The notes below the pieces were generated by a model. It was not told where the DNA came from. It did not search any database and saw nothing but the letters and a program-made list of their open reading frames with translations. A DNA stretch of 64,000 nt from Variovorax sp. PCZ-1 (GTDB lineage Bacteria > Pseudomonadota > Gammaproteobacteria > Burkholderiales > Burkholderiaceae_C). How positions within the stretch are numbered: the stretch's first letter is position 1; every line of letters begins with the position of its first letter. The DNA lies in assembly GCF_018413605.1 (NCBI RefSeq), contig NZ_JAHCDN010000001.1, positions 1,612,001 to 1,676,000 of the forward strand, given 5' to 3'. Below are positions 8,922 through 17,356 of this stretch, piece after piece. A program made the position numbers and the translations under genes.

Positions 8922-11180
8922 TTAAGGCAAAGCCATGCGCCCATGGTAGGCGGATGGAATCTGCGCCAGCACATTGTTGCTCTTGCCGCCCGCCTCATAC
9001 GCCTTGCGATAAGCCTCGACGGCTTTGACCTCATCCTTGAGATATTGGTCGTAAATTCCGCCAATTTTCATCCAACCATCGACCGCCTGCGCAGGCACGG
9101 CTTCATTGCGGAAAGTCAGCGCATCAATAGCGAATTTGAAATCACTCGCGCGTACACCCAAGATGTAAGCAGAGTTCATCATGTCGTAATCCATGGCTTT
9201 ATCGGCATAAGCTTTGCGCGCAATCTCCAAAGCTTGCGCTTCCTTGCCAGTGCGAGAGAGCAAGATCACCTCCAAAGAACGCACGCTCACAGCATCGGGC
9301 TGAACGAGCTTGGCCTGCTCTAGGAATTCGAATGATTTATCGACTTTGTTTTGAGCCATGTAGCCGCGCGCCACATTAGTCGCAATCGCCGCCACATAAG
9401 GCCTGGAGCTGAGCACGCTCTCCCACACCCACACCGCATTTTTCCAATCGCCCCACTTGGCCAGCTCATCCCCCAGCATTGGCGTGATCTTGCGGTAATG
9501 CGGGTTGATCGCAATGCCTTGGCGCGCCAGCTCCAGCATTTCGCGCTTCATCTTGTCGTACTTTGGACTGTTGGGGTTACCTGAAGCAGAGATCGACAAG
9601 GCCATTTTGACGGACTGCACAATCTTCTGCTCGCATTCAGCAGCTTTGTAGGAGATGTAGCCAGCCAAAGCCAAGCAACCAACAGTCGCAACAGCAGCAG
9701 TCTGTGATGCGGCCGGCGCCCACGGCAAGCGCTGTGCAGTCATCCAAGTGCGCATGCCCTGACGTGCATCACAAGCCGCCAAGATGCCTAAGCACAAGGC
9801 AAACATGACACCCGTGGTCGCCAAGCGCCAAGGAAAGCCAATATTGGAAACAACGATCAAAGCCAAAAGGCTGGTCAGCGCCATGGCCCGAACCATGCCC
9901 TCTTGCAGCTCAGGCTCGGTTTTCGCGCGAAAAGCGACCACCGTACTGCGAATGCTGTAGACCGTCAGACCCAAGAGGAAGAGCCAGCCAACGATGCCGT
10001 ATTCAGCCACCACTTGGATCAATTCGTTGTGTACGTAATAGTCCGTCTCAAGCTGAGAGCCTTTGGCTTGGTACAGCGGAATATCAGCTTCCCATGTGCC
10101 CGCGCCCACGCCTGAAAGCGGTCGCGCCTCGATCATCGTCCAGCTGGCTTTCCACATCACCAGACGCACACCCAGCGTGCCATCGGCGGCTTGGATGGCG
10201 GCCGTACGCTTGATCACGCGCTCAAAAGGTGTATTTCCTTTGAACTCAGGCGAGGAATTGCCGGATGGGATAAAGCCTAGCCCCAGCAACACAGCCAACA
10301 TGGCCGCAGGTACAACGATGCGCTGGCCGCTATCCCAAGAACGGTAAGCCAGCAAAGAACGGAATTTCCAAGCAAAAATCACAATGAAACCAAAGCTGAT
10401 GTAGCTGGCGATCAAGGCGGAACGCGTACCGCACATCATCAAATACAGAAAATGGAAACTGGTGGTCGCGGCCAAAAAGGCGAGGACTGCGGTGCGCCGC
10501 TCACGCAAGATCAACCATGCCGAAAACACCAAGGTCGTGCAAACGAATTCCGCTGCGAAGTTACGGTTCACGAAAGTAGCGGCAGGGTTGGGGCCTTGGG
10601 GGATAAATTTCACATCCAGCCAAAATTGCGCCGCGCCCAGCAAGGCCACAGCCAGTGCCCCCAGATGAATGCCCCAAACCAACATCGGCAGCCGTTCGCG
10701 CGAAAAGCTATTGAGCACCAGCCAAACAATCAGCGCAAACAAGAACCAGCGAATGGCTTCAACACCCGCCAAATAAGTATGGGCCCAGACCATACTGCCC
10801 AAGGCATACACGCACAGCATGATCGGCAACCACATCACAAAATGCCAGCGCAGCGCGTCGCGCCGATTGCGCTGCCGCCAAAATAAAATCAATGCCGCTC
10901 CCAAGCTCATGAAAGCCACGATGATGGATTTGAGCGTGTCTTGCAGCATCATCTCGTGCGGCACACCCAAAGCTGGCGTGAAGAAAATCATCAAACTCAA
11001 AATGATGGCCGTCCAGTCGCCCCGACCAATCTCGGCAGGCAAGGACAACAAGGGCTTGGCCGCCGCTTGCCGAAACTCGACGTTCACTTTGATATCCAGA
11101 TTCGTCTGAGGCTGCGCCATTGCGCTTTCGGCACTTGAAACTGCCGATTTGGAAGGATTGACACGCTTTTTCTTGGCCAT
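8922..11180 (-). CDS. O-antigen ligase/Wzy-type membrane protein with C-terminal TPR region
   Basis: A 752-residue protein. Residues from about 50 to 480 form many membrane segments; a large external loop ends in the Wzy_C landmark YYVHNELIQVVAEYGIVGWL, with SGVGAGTWEADIPLYQ before it. This family transfers lipid-linked glycans to lipid A core, to other glycans, or to pilins. The last 200 or so residues look like tetratricopeptide repeats (WVWESVLSSRPYVAAIATNV; KSFEFLEQAKLVQPDAVSV), outside the membrane. The short N-terminal region is cytoplasmic. No glycan synthesis genes are adjacent, so the acceptor is unknown; pilin glycosylation is conceivable because pilin genes lie nearby. Confidence 0.82.
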   Translation of the reverse strand: MAKKKRVNPSKSAVSSAESAMAQPQTNLDIKVNVEFRQAAAKPLLSLPAEIGRGDWTAIILSLMIFFTPALGVPHEMMLQDTLKSIIVAFMSLGAALILFWRQRNRRDALRWHFVMWLPIMLCVYALGSMVWAHTYLAGVEAIRWFLFALIVWLVLNSFSRERLPMLVWGIHLGALAVALLGAAQFWLDVKFIPQGPNPAATFVNRNFAAEFVCTTLVFSAWLILRERRTAVLAFLAATTSFHFLYLMMCGTRSALIASYISFGFIVIFAWKFRSLLAYRSWDSGQRIVVPAAMLAVLLGLGFIPSGNSSPEFKGNTPFERVIKRTAAIQAADGTLGVRLVMWKASWTMIEARPLSGVGAGTWEADIPLYQAKGSQLETDYYVHNELIQVVAEYGIVGWLFLLGLTVYSIRSTVVAFRAKTEPELQEGMVRAMALTSLLALIVVSNIGFPWRLATTGVMFALCLGILAACDARQGMRTWMTAQRLPWAPAASQTAAVATVGCLALAGYISYKAAECEQKIVQSVKMALSISASGNPNSPKYDKMKREMLELARQGIAINPHYRKITPMLGDELAKWGDWKNAVWVWESVLSSRPYVAAIATNVARGYMAQNKVDKSFEFLEQAKLVQPDAVSVRSLEVILLSRTGKEAQALEIARKAYADKAMDYDMMNSAYILGVRASDFKFAIDALTFRNEAVPAQAVDGWMKIGGIYDQYLKDEVKAVEAYRKAYEAGGKSNNVLAQIPSAYHGRMALP

Positions 11181-11694
11181 GACTTTAGAAACTCAATAAC
11201 TCAGACGGGGCAGCGCTGTTGCGCCAGAGCTTAGGATTGTCGTTGCTGACGGCGCGTTTCTCGCGCACAAAGCTGAAGATATGGGCAAAAAAACAGCCTA
11301 TTTGCCACATTTCAGCCAAATTCATCACGGATTTAGAATATGGAATCCATTTTTCATAATTGACTCGGTCTATAGCCAACTTATAATAACGAAGTCATAG
11401 CGACACACCGCGCCCCAGGAGCACCATTCGGGCAGGTTCACATCTCCTCCATCTTGTATGGCGGGATGCCAGGTTCGGTTCAGGCCTTCATTCAAAAAGG
11501 CAGCGAGAGCCGACTGGTAGCAAGGCGTTGTTGGATCAATCTGTGAAAAGTACCAAGCCTGAATAACAAGGCGGATTTTCTCACTCCGACAACACAGGTC
11601 CAATCAAAACGAGTAAGGTTCGGCATTTTCAGGCGGTTCGAGGGAACTGGTCTGTGGAATCTGGATAAGGCTCGCGTACGGAAAGGCATTGCTG
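11181..11694. other. 514-base region without a recognisable gene
   Basis: No convincing protein or known RNA family is seen on either strand. The left half is AT-rich; 11360-11387 carries a near-consensus promoter reading right. Downstream are short hairpins (GCCTT/AAGGC near 11486-11505; AGCCTGAATAACAAGGC followed by GGATTTT near 11556-11580). It may be a long leader of the transglycosylase gene or a small RNA gene. Short open frames here have no protein-like features. Confidence 0.5.
11360..11387 (+). promoter_or_regulatory. Near-consensus sigma-70 promoter
   Basis: TTGACT and a perfect TATAAT are separated by 16 bases. This is the best-looking promoter I found in the window. Transcription would start near 11394, about 300 bases upstream of the lytic transglycosylase start. 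Confidence 0.65.
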
Positions 11695-12534
11695 ATGACA
11701 GCGATAACTAACTTGAGTAGTAGTTTTAGCAACGGCGTGAAGGTCTTCGTGAAAGACGTGGCGCACGGCTGCTTTGAAATTGCCCACAATGGCTTGGCCA
11801 TGCTGGGCTTGGTGGCGGCCTTGGTCGTCTCGGCTTTGATGTTCAAACCTGAATTACGCACACAGGGCGAAACCGCCCTGCTCGGCTGGCTGCAAGCACG
11901 CCAGACGGTGGCCACAGCCTCCGAAGTGCCGGTAGAGGCCGATGCGGTAGATCGCGCTACAGCGACCCATCTCAAAGACTTGCCCAAACAGCAAGCCGCA
12001 GTAGCCTTCTGGCTCTCCAAAAAATACCGCGTCGCGCCCGAACCGCTCGGCGCTTTGGTGGCCGAAGCCTATGAGATTGGCGATAAAACCAAGCTCGACC
12101 CCACCTTGATCTTGGCTATCATGGCTGTGGAATCGAGCTTCAACCCCTTCGCGCAAAGCCCCGTGGGTGCGCAAGGCTTGATGCAGGTGATGACGAAAAT
12201 CCACACCGATAAGTACGAAGGTTTTGGCGGTAATTTGGCTGCCTTTGACCCGGTAACCAATCTGCGTGTGGGCGTGAAGGTGCTGCAAGAGTGCATCAAG
12301 CGCGCTGGCTCAGTCGAAGGTGGCTTGCGTCAATACGTGGGTGCAACCAGCGATGCCACAGAAGGCGGCTACACCGCCAAAGTGCTGGCCGAGCAATCGC
12401 GCCTGCGCCAAGTGGCTTTGGGTGGCAATGTGCCTTTGATCACCCCCAACCTGCCAGCGCAGATTCCTGCACTCGCCCCCCTCAAGCCTGCACCAGAGGC
12501 TGCTAACGAGGCCGAGAAAGTGGCTGTGCTCTAA
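11695..12534 (+). CDS. Lytic transglycosylase (SLT domain), membrane-anchored
   Basis: A 279-residue protein with one membrane segment near residues 35-53 (NGLAMLGLVAALVVSAL) and a C-terminal soluble lytic transglycosylase domain. The catalytic Glu is E146 in AIMAVESSFNPFAQS, followed by the family motif GAQGLMQVM and the AFDPVTNLRVGVKVL segment. It would cleave peptidoglycan strands in the periplasm. The ATG at 11695 is chosen because GGAAAGG lies eight bases before it; a TTG at 11689 is in frame too. A clear terminator follows, so the gene is transcribed alone. The Pro/Ala-rich tail after about residue 250 looks unstructured. Confidence 0.9.
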   Translation: MTAITNLSSSFSNGVKVFVKDVAHGCFEIAHNGLAMLGLVAALVVSALMFKPELRTQGETALLGWLQARQTVATASEVPVEADAVDRATATHLKDLPKQQAAVAFWLSKKYRVAPEPLGALVAEAYEIGDKTKLDPTLILAIMAVESSFNPFAQSPVGAQGLMQVMTKIHTDKYEGFGGNLAAFDPVTNLRVGVKVLQECIKRAGSVEGGLRQYVGATSDATEGGYTAKVLAEQSRLRQVALGGNVPLITPNLPAQIPALAPLKPAPEAANEAEKVAVL

Positions 12535-12549
12535 GCAACTTTCGCTCGC

Positions 12550-12586
12550 AAAAAAGCCGAGTCCACAGTACTGCGGCTCGGCTTTT
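12550..12586 (+). terminator. Rho-independent terminator after the transglycosylase gene
   Basis: AAAGCCGAG pairs with CTCGGCTTT around a 15-base loop, followed by T residues; a run of A on the left makes it usable on both strands. Confidence 0.85.
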
Positions 12587-12612
12587 GTCATGCTGAGGGT
12601 GATAAACTTCTA

Positions 12613-12720
12613 CTGTGCGCGACTGGCGATAGGCAGAACCCTCTGCTGACGTGGGACACCACTGGGAAGCGTACCGCAAAAGCTCATAGCCTTTGTGTTC
12701 AGCCGTTCGCCTGGGCAGCC
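12613..12720 (+). promoter_or_regulatory. ZTP (pfl-motif) riboswitch upstream of glyA
   Basis: The order of conserved pieces matches the ZTP/ZMP riboswitch: GCGCGACTGGCG at the left, GGGACACCACTGGGAAGCG in the middle, a variable linker, then GCCGTTCGCCTGGGCAG at the right. GTGCGC (12615-12620) pairs with GCGTAC (12669-12674). These riboswitches sense the purine precursor ZTP, which builds up when 10-formyl-tetrahydrofolate is short, and turn on one-carbon genes; glyA is a known target class. The element ends about 42 bases before the glyA start. Confidence 0.88.
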
Positions 12721-12761
12721 CGCTTATCTGCGGGATCACTGAAATCTTCAGAACTGCCATC

Positions 12762-14006
12762 ATGTTCAACCGATCCATCCTCATCGAACAAACCGACCCC
12801 GAATTGTTTTCAGCTATTCAGGCTGAAAACGCACGCCAAGAGCATCACATTGAGCTGATTGCCAGCGAAAACTACGCCTCCCCTGCCGTCATGGCCGCGC
12901 AAGGCACACAACTCACGAATAAATATGCCGAAGGCTACCCCGGCAAGCGCTACTACGGTGGCTGCGTCAACGTCGATGTGGCCGAAACCTTGGCGATTAA
13001 CCGCGTCAAACAACTCTTCGGCGCAGATTGCGCGAACGTGCAGCCGCATTGCGGCGCATCGGCCAACCAGGCAGTCTTCCTCGCCTTCCTCAAGCCCGGC
13101 GACACCATCATGGGCATGAGCTTAGCCGAAGGCGGGCATCTGACCCACGGCATGCCTCTTAATATGAGCGGCAAGTGGTTCGACGTCGTCTCCTACGGCC
13201 TGAACGCCAAAGAAGAAATTGATTACGACGCGATGGAACGCCTCGCACACGAGAAAAAGCCTAAGCTCATCATCGCCGGCGCATCGGCTTATGCCCTCAA
13301 AATTGATTTCGAGCGCTTCGCCAAAGTGGCCAAAGCCGTCGGCGCAATCTTCATGGTCGATATGGCGCATTACGCTGGTTTGATTGCCGCCGGCGTGTAC
13401 CCCAATCCGGTGCCGCATGCCGATGTCGTCACCTCCACCACCCACAAGAGCCTGCGTGGCCCGCGCGGCGGCATCATTTTGATGAAGGCTGAGCACGAAA
13501 AAGCCATTAATAGCGCCGTCTTTCCCGGCCTGCAAGGCGGCCCGCTGATGCACGTCATCGCTGCCAAAGCCATCGCGTTCAAAGAAGCACTCGACCCAAG
13601 CTTCAAGGTTTATCAGCAGCAAGTCGTGAAAAACGCCCAAATCGTGGCTGAAACCTTGGTGCAACGCGGTCTGCGCATCGTGAGCGGCCGCACAGAAAGC
13701 CACGTGATGCTGGTTGACTTGCGCAACAAAAACATCACCGGCAAAGAAGCCGAAGCCATTTTGGGCGATGCCTACATGACCATCAACAAAAACGGCATCC
13801 CCAACGACCCAGAAAAACCAATGGTCACCAGCGGTATCCGCGTTGGCACGCCAGCCATGACGACACGCGGCTTCAAAGACGAAGAAGCCCGTTTCACAGC
13901 GAATTTGATAGCCGACGTGCTCGACAACCCACGTGACGCGGCCAATATCGAAGCCGTGCGCGCCAAAGTCGTCGCGTTGACCAGCCGTTTCCCGGTTTAC
14001 GGCTAA
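12762..14006 (+). CDS. glyA: Serine hydroxymethyltransferase
   Basis: A 414-residue PLP enzyme that interconverts serine and glycine while charging tetrahydrofolate with one-carbon units. Landmarks: [20 protein letters not shown] near residue 28, [34 protein letters not shown], and the PLP lysine K229 in [13 protein letters not shown]. Length is standard. The start at 12762 gives the canonical N-terminus [16 protein letters not shown]; the upstream frame lies in the riboswitch. Expression is probably raised by the ZTP riboswitch when folate one-carbon units run low. Confidence 0.98.
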   Translation: MFNRSILIEQTDPELFSAIQAENARQEHHIELIASENYASPAVMAAQGTQLTNKYAEGYPGKRYYGGCVNVDVAETLAINRVKQLFGADCANVQPHCGASANQAVFLAFLKPGDTIMGMSLAEGGHLTHGMPLNMSGKWFDVVSYGLNAKEEIDYDAMERLAHEKKPKLIIAGASAYALKIDFERFAKVAKAVGAIFMVDMAHYAGLIAAGVYPNPVPHADVVTSTTHKSLRGPRGGIILMKAEHEKAINSAVFPGLQGGPLMHVIAAKAIAFKEALDPSFKVYQQQVVKNAQIVAETLVQRGLRIVSGRTESHVMLVDLRNKNITGKEAEAILGDAYMTINKNGIPNDPEKPMVTSGIRVGTPAMTTRGFKDEEARFTANLIADVLDNPRDAANIEAVRAKVVALTSRFPVYG

Positions 14007-14031
14007 TTTTCCTCCTCTGCGCCGAGTGCAA

Positions 14032-14075
14032 TTACTACAAATACAGTAGCACTCCGCGCAGATTCCATGCCGGCG
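14032..14075 (-). repeat. Dispersed element A, copy 5
   Basis: Minus-strand copy between glyA and nrdR: TACAGTAGCACT, CCGCGCAGATTCCATGCCGG. Confidence 0.88.
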
Positions 14076-14114
14076 AGAGCCCAAAAAGGCATTAAAAACG
14101 CTCTAAAATAGAGC

Positions 14115-14564
14115 ATGCGCTGCCCGTTTTGCTCTCACCCTGACACCCAAGTTGTTGAAACCCGCATCTCCGAGGATGCGGATTCCATTCGCCGTCGCCG
14201 TCAATGCGGCAAATGCGACAAGCGCTTCACCACTTACGAGCGCCCCGAAGTCAACTTCCCAGCCGTCGTCAAAAAAGACGGCCGCCGAATCGACTATGAA
14301 ACAACCAAGCTTCGCGCAAGCTTCACCCTCGCACTGCGTAAACGCCCCGTCAGCACTGAACAAATCGACAGCGCCATCGAGCGCATCGAAGAAAAACTCT
14401 TGAGTAGCCCCACCCGAGAAGTCCAAAGCAGCCGCATCGGCGAACTCGTCATGCGCGAACTCAAACGCCTCGACAAAGTCGCCTACATCCGCTTCGCCAG
14501 TGTTTACCGCAGTTTTGAAGATATCGACGAGTTTCGGGCGCTGGTGGATGAAGTAAGAAAATAG
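14115..14564 (+). CDS. nrdR: Ribonucleotide reductase repressor NrdR
   Basis: A 149-residue repressor that binds NrdR boxes in front of ribonucleotide reductase genes and senses ATP/dATP through its ATP-cone. The N-terminal zinc ribbon is complete: CPFC at residues 3-6 and CGKC at 31-34. The ATP-cone follows ([19 protein letters not shown]). The C-terminal [19 protein letters not shown] is standard. glyA-nrdR adjacency is common in proteobacteria. Length and every landmark match the family. Confidence 0.97.
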   Translation: MRCPFCSHPDTQVVETRISEDADSIRRRRQCGKCDKRFTTYERPEVNFPAVVKKDGRRIDYETTKLRASFTLALRKRPVSTEQIDSAIERIEEKLLSSPTREVQSSRIGELVMRELKRLDKVAYIRFASVYRSFEDIDEFRALVDEVRK

Positions 14565-14653
14565 GACTCGATTTTTTTACCATTTATCCATACTGAACCA
14601 CCATCAATCGGCTTCGAATTCACCTCAAACTTTGGATAACCTAAACTCAAATC

Positions 14654-15223
14654 ATGTTTTCACGAACAAAAGTAAAACCTGCCAAGCTCGCACAAGGCTT
14701 CACCTTGATTGAGCTGATGGTGACTATCGCCATTCTTGCTATCGTCACCACTCTGGCAGCACCGTCCATGGTAAGTTTTGTCGCTCGATGGCAGTTGAGC
14801 AATGCTGTGAACACATTCACCTCCAGCATGAAGTTGGCCAGATCCGAAGCCGTTAAGCGGGGGCGCTCAGCATTCATGTGTCGAACCACAAACGGCACGA
14901 CTTGCACTGCCGGTGGAGGCCGTCTGTGGGCTACTGGTTGGATTGTGTATGTCGATAATGACAATAGCAGCTCGTTAACTGCCAACGACACAACAATTTG
15001 GGTTCAACAGAATCTCACTGCAATCGACACAATCAGCTCATCCAATTTTACCGAAATTCAGTTCACGCCAGCGGGTACATTGCGTAACGGTCAAGGCGCA
15101 CAGGGTCTAACGTTCAACTGGGACAATGGTGGCGTCCACAAAAGAGGCTTGTGCATCAGTTTTTCAGGGCGTACCCGGCTGGTCGCAGAACAAGCGGACT
15201 GCCAAGCAGGCGGGCAAGGTTAG
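14654..15223 (+). CDS. fimT: Type IV pilus minor pseudopilin, FimT/FimU type
   Basis: A 189-residue prepilin. The leader is short and basic and ends in G, cleaved by PilD before the methylated Phe in [18 protein letters not shown]; the helix is followed by the GspH/FimT domain (MKLARSEAVKRGRSAFMCRT). It is the first gene of a minor-pilin cluster running through pilE. Minor pilins prime pilus assembly; FimT proteins of some bacteria bind DNA during uptake. The FimT versus FimU name is by position. Confidence 0.88.
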   Translation: MFSRTKVKPAKLAQGFTLIELMVTIAILAIVTTLAAPSMVSFVARWQLSNAVNTFTSSMKLARSEAVKRGRSAFMCRTTNGTTCTAGGGRLWATGWIVYVDNDNSSSLTANDTTIWVQQNLTAIDTISSSNFTEIQFTPAGTLRNGQGAQGLTFNWDNGGVHKRGLCISFSGRTRLVAEQADCQAGGQG

Positions 15224-15233
15224 GCAGCACAGC

Positions 15234-15806
15234 ATGAAGCAACTTCTAACCACACATCACCTCGTTTCCTACCGTTCTGGCCAGTCAGGTGCTTCCTTAA
15301 TTGAAGTATTGGTGTCAATCTTGCTGCTCACTGTTGGCCTGCTCGGCATGGCCGGGTTGGCTGCAGTCTCCGCCGCAAATAATAAACTCGCTCAAATTCG
15401 AAGCACCTCCAACTTGCTTGTATCCGACTACGTGGATCGTGCACGTGCCAATCTGATTGGCTTTGACAGTAACCAGTACGAATTGATTGATACCTATGCT
15501 TACCCCTCTGCTGCGGTTACCGAATCGGGCTGTACAAATGCAAGCACCGATGCGTGCCTTCCAGTGACAATGGCTACCTTAGACAAAGCGCAATGGCGCA
15601 ACACATTAAGACGACGCCTTCCCGGTGGCACAGCTTTTGTTAACACTTTTCCAAATGCTGGCGGTATTCGTACGATGGACATTTGGATCATGTGGGCAGA
15701 GGCCGAATCCACCGATAGTTTCGGGCTCAGCAATGTTTACCTCTGCCCTGCGGCGGCGGCGGCACCTAGCTCCGTTCGCTGCATGTATTTCCGAGTGTCG
15801 CTATGA
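15234..15806 (+). CDS. pilV: Type IV pilus minor pilin PilV
   Basis: A 190-residue prepilin whose leader ends QSG before ASLIEVLVSILLLTVGLLG, the PilV pattern with Ala at the mature end. It lies 10 bases after fimT, and its stop overlaps the pilW start (ATGA), so translation is probably coupled. The start at 15234 is preferred over longer in-frame choices that lie inside fimT. Cysteine pairs in the middle (SGCTNASTDACL) probably form disulfides in the secreted protein. Confidence 0.9.
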   Translation: MKQLLTTHHLVSYRSGQSGASLIEVLVSILLLTVGLLGMAGLAAVSAANNKLAQIRSTSNLLVSDYVDRARANLIGFDSNQYELIDTYAYPSAAVTESGCTNASTDACLPVTMATLDKAQWRNTLRRRLPGGTAFVNTFPNAGGIRTMDIWIMWAEAESTDSFGLSNVYLCPAAAAAPSSVRCMYFRVSL

Positions 15807-16768
15807 GTCACCGATCACAAGTTCAGGTTCGTAACCTGCGACGACAAGCTGGCCTGACATTGATAGAGCTCATGATCGGGCTGGTACTCGGCCTGTTGAT
15901 CATTGCTGCGGCAAGCGCTACCTACGTCAGCACAGTACAAGCCTCGCGTGTTGCCGAAGCCAATTCGCAGATGAATGAAACGGCGGCTATCACACTCGGG
16001 CTACTGCAGCAACAAATCCGGCTTGCTGGATACAGCCAAATCGTAGGCTCAACCACCTACTCCATTCGAAAAAACTTCGATGGATCTGGCATTAGAGGTT
16101 GTACCGGTGGTTTTAGCAGCGCATCCACCGCAGCATTCAACTCATTGACTTGCAACAACACAACCGCGACACCGGACTCCTTAGTCATACGCTACGAAGC
16201 AACTGTCAACAACACTATTCCTACCGGTGCAAACGTGCCAACCAACTGCGTGGGAGAGGGTATATCGCAAAGCACCCCTTCATCAGCAACTAGCACAGTC
16301 CCTGGTGCAATGGTTCCTGGAGCCTATCGGCTTTCAGAAAACCGTTACTTTGTTCGTACAGCTGGCACGCCCAGCGGAGGCCCTGAGCTTTACTGCGCCG
16401 GCGCAACAGGCACCAACACATTCGGCACAATTTCTCCGGTGATGGAAGGCATTGAGGCCATGCAAATCACATATGGTGTTGCAAACACGTCCACTGGCAC
16501 AGTAACAAGTGCATATATGAGTGCCCAAGCGATCGATACCACTTTCGCCTCAGAGTCACTTGACACCCGATGGAAACGAGTCGTTTCAGCGCGGGTGTGC
16601 ATCGTGATACGCAGCACAGACGCCAGCGAGCGGTTCGCCAACGTCACAGATACTGCTACCAATCAGTATTTTGATTGTAGTAATACGGCGCAAACAATCA
16701 CCGATGGCCGAGCGCGACGCGCCTACACCACAACGATCATGCTCAAAAACAAACTCGACCAACTTTAG
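15803..16768 (+). CDS. pilW: Type IV pilus minor pilin PilW
   Basis: A 321-residue protein with the prepilin site QAG before LTLIELMIGLVLGLLIIAA, followed by a PilW domain (LGLLQQQIRLAGYSQ) and a long exported region with several cysteines. Members of this family help start pilus assembly with PilV, PilX and PilE and connect to PilY1. It overlaps pilV by four bases. Length fits the family (about 270-350). Confidence 0.9.
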   Translation: MSHRSQVQVRNLRRQAGLTLIELMIGLVLGLLIIAAASATYVSTVQASRVAEANSQMNETAAITLGLLQQQIRLAGYSQIVGSTTYSIRKNFDGSGIRGCTGGFSSASTAAFNSLTCNNTTATPDSLVIRYEATVNNTIPTGANVPTNCVGEGISQSTPSSATSTVPGAMVPGAYRLSENRYFVRTAGTPSGGPELYCAGATGTNTFGTISPVMEGIEAMQITYGVANTSTGTVTSAYMSAQAIDTTFASESLDTRWKRVVSARVCIVIRSTDASERFANVTDTATNQYFDCSNTAQTITDGRARRAYTTTIMLKNKLDQL

Positions 16769-16778
16769 GACGTATTCC

Positions 16779-17327
16779 ATGCACCACGTTCATCCAAAGT
16801 TTCATCACGCCGCTCAGCAGTCGGGGGTTGTGTTGGTAGTTGTCTTGATGCTGGTCGGTATCATGAGCCTAGTAGGTGTGATTACCATGCGTAACTCCAC
16901 CATTACCGAGCAAGTTTCTAACAACTTTCGCGTTTCATCGGTCGCCCAGCAAGCAGCAGAGCTGGCTCTGCGGTATTGTGAAACTGTTGCAGTGCAAGAG
17001 ACGAACCCTTTCTATGCGGCTGATCGCGCAAAAATCAGACCAAATACAGTCACTGGCGTTATCACATCTGGGGTATGGAACGTAACGACCACTTGGACAA
17101 ATTCAGCCAATTACATCAGCGTGACCAACTCTTTCGCATTGTCCGGCGAAACAAATGCTGTGCGCTTTAAAACTGCTCCGCAGTGTGTGATCGAAAGGGT
17201 CAACAACGGCGCCATCCGAGGCTTCGTAGTGACCGCGCGCGGCTTCGGTAACGATGCAGTACTCAACTCAGCGAACGGCGTGACCATTGGTTCCGAGGCT
17301 TGGGTGCAATCCATCTTAGCGAATTAG
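16779..17327 (+). CDS. pilX: Type IV pilus minor pilin PilX
   Basis: A 182-residue protein with QQSG before VVLVVVLMLVGIMSLVGVI, the pattern of PilX proteins, which lack the usual Glu5 context, then MRNSTITEQVSNNFR, a conserved PilX_N segment. It lies ten bases after pilW, with AGGA before the start. The start at 16779 gives the normal short leader; the longer frame lies inside pilW. It is placed between pilW and pilY1, the standard order. Confidence 0.9.
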   Translation: MHHVHPKFHHAAQQSGVVLVVVLMLVGIMSLVGVITMRNSTITEQVSNNFRVSSVAQQAAELALRYCETVAVQETNPFYAADRAKIRPNTVTGVITSGVWNVTTTWTNSANYISVTNSFALSGETNAVRFKTAPQCVIERVNNGAIRGFVVTARGFGNDAVLNSANGVTIGSEAWVQSILAN

Positions 17328-17356
17328 TTTTTGCTCATTGATTCTTAGGTATCTCC

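Noticed and set aside
11394-11580. 6S RNA gene after the strong promoter
   Set aside because: Size fits, but the 5' and 3' ends do not pair and no known 6S blocks are seen; kept only as an unnamed transcript candidate.
11185-11603. Two short minus-strand frames in the gene-free region
   Set aside because: No ribosome-binding sites, no similarity to known folds, cysteine/tryptophan-rich composition; the plus-strand promoter argues for a transcript the other way.
13122-14084. 320-codon frame antisense to glyA
   Set aside because: Shadow of a highly biased gene; no domains and low-complexity composition.
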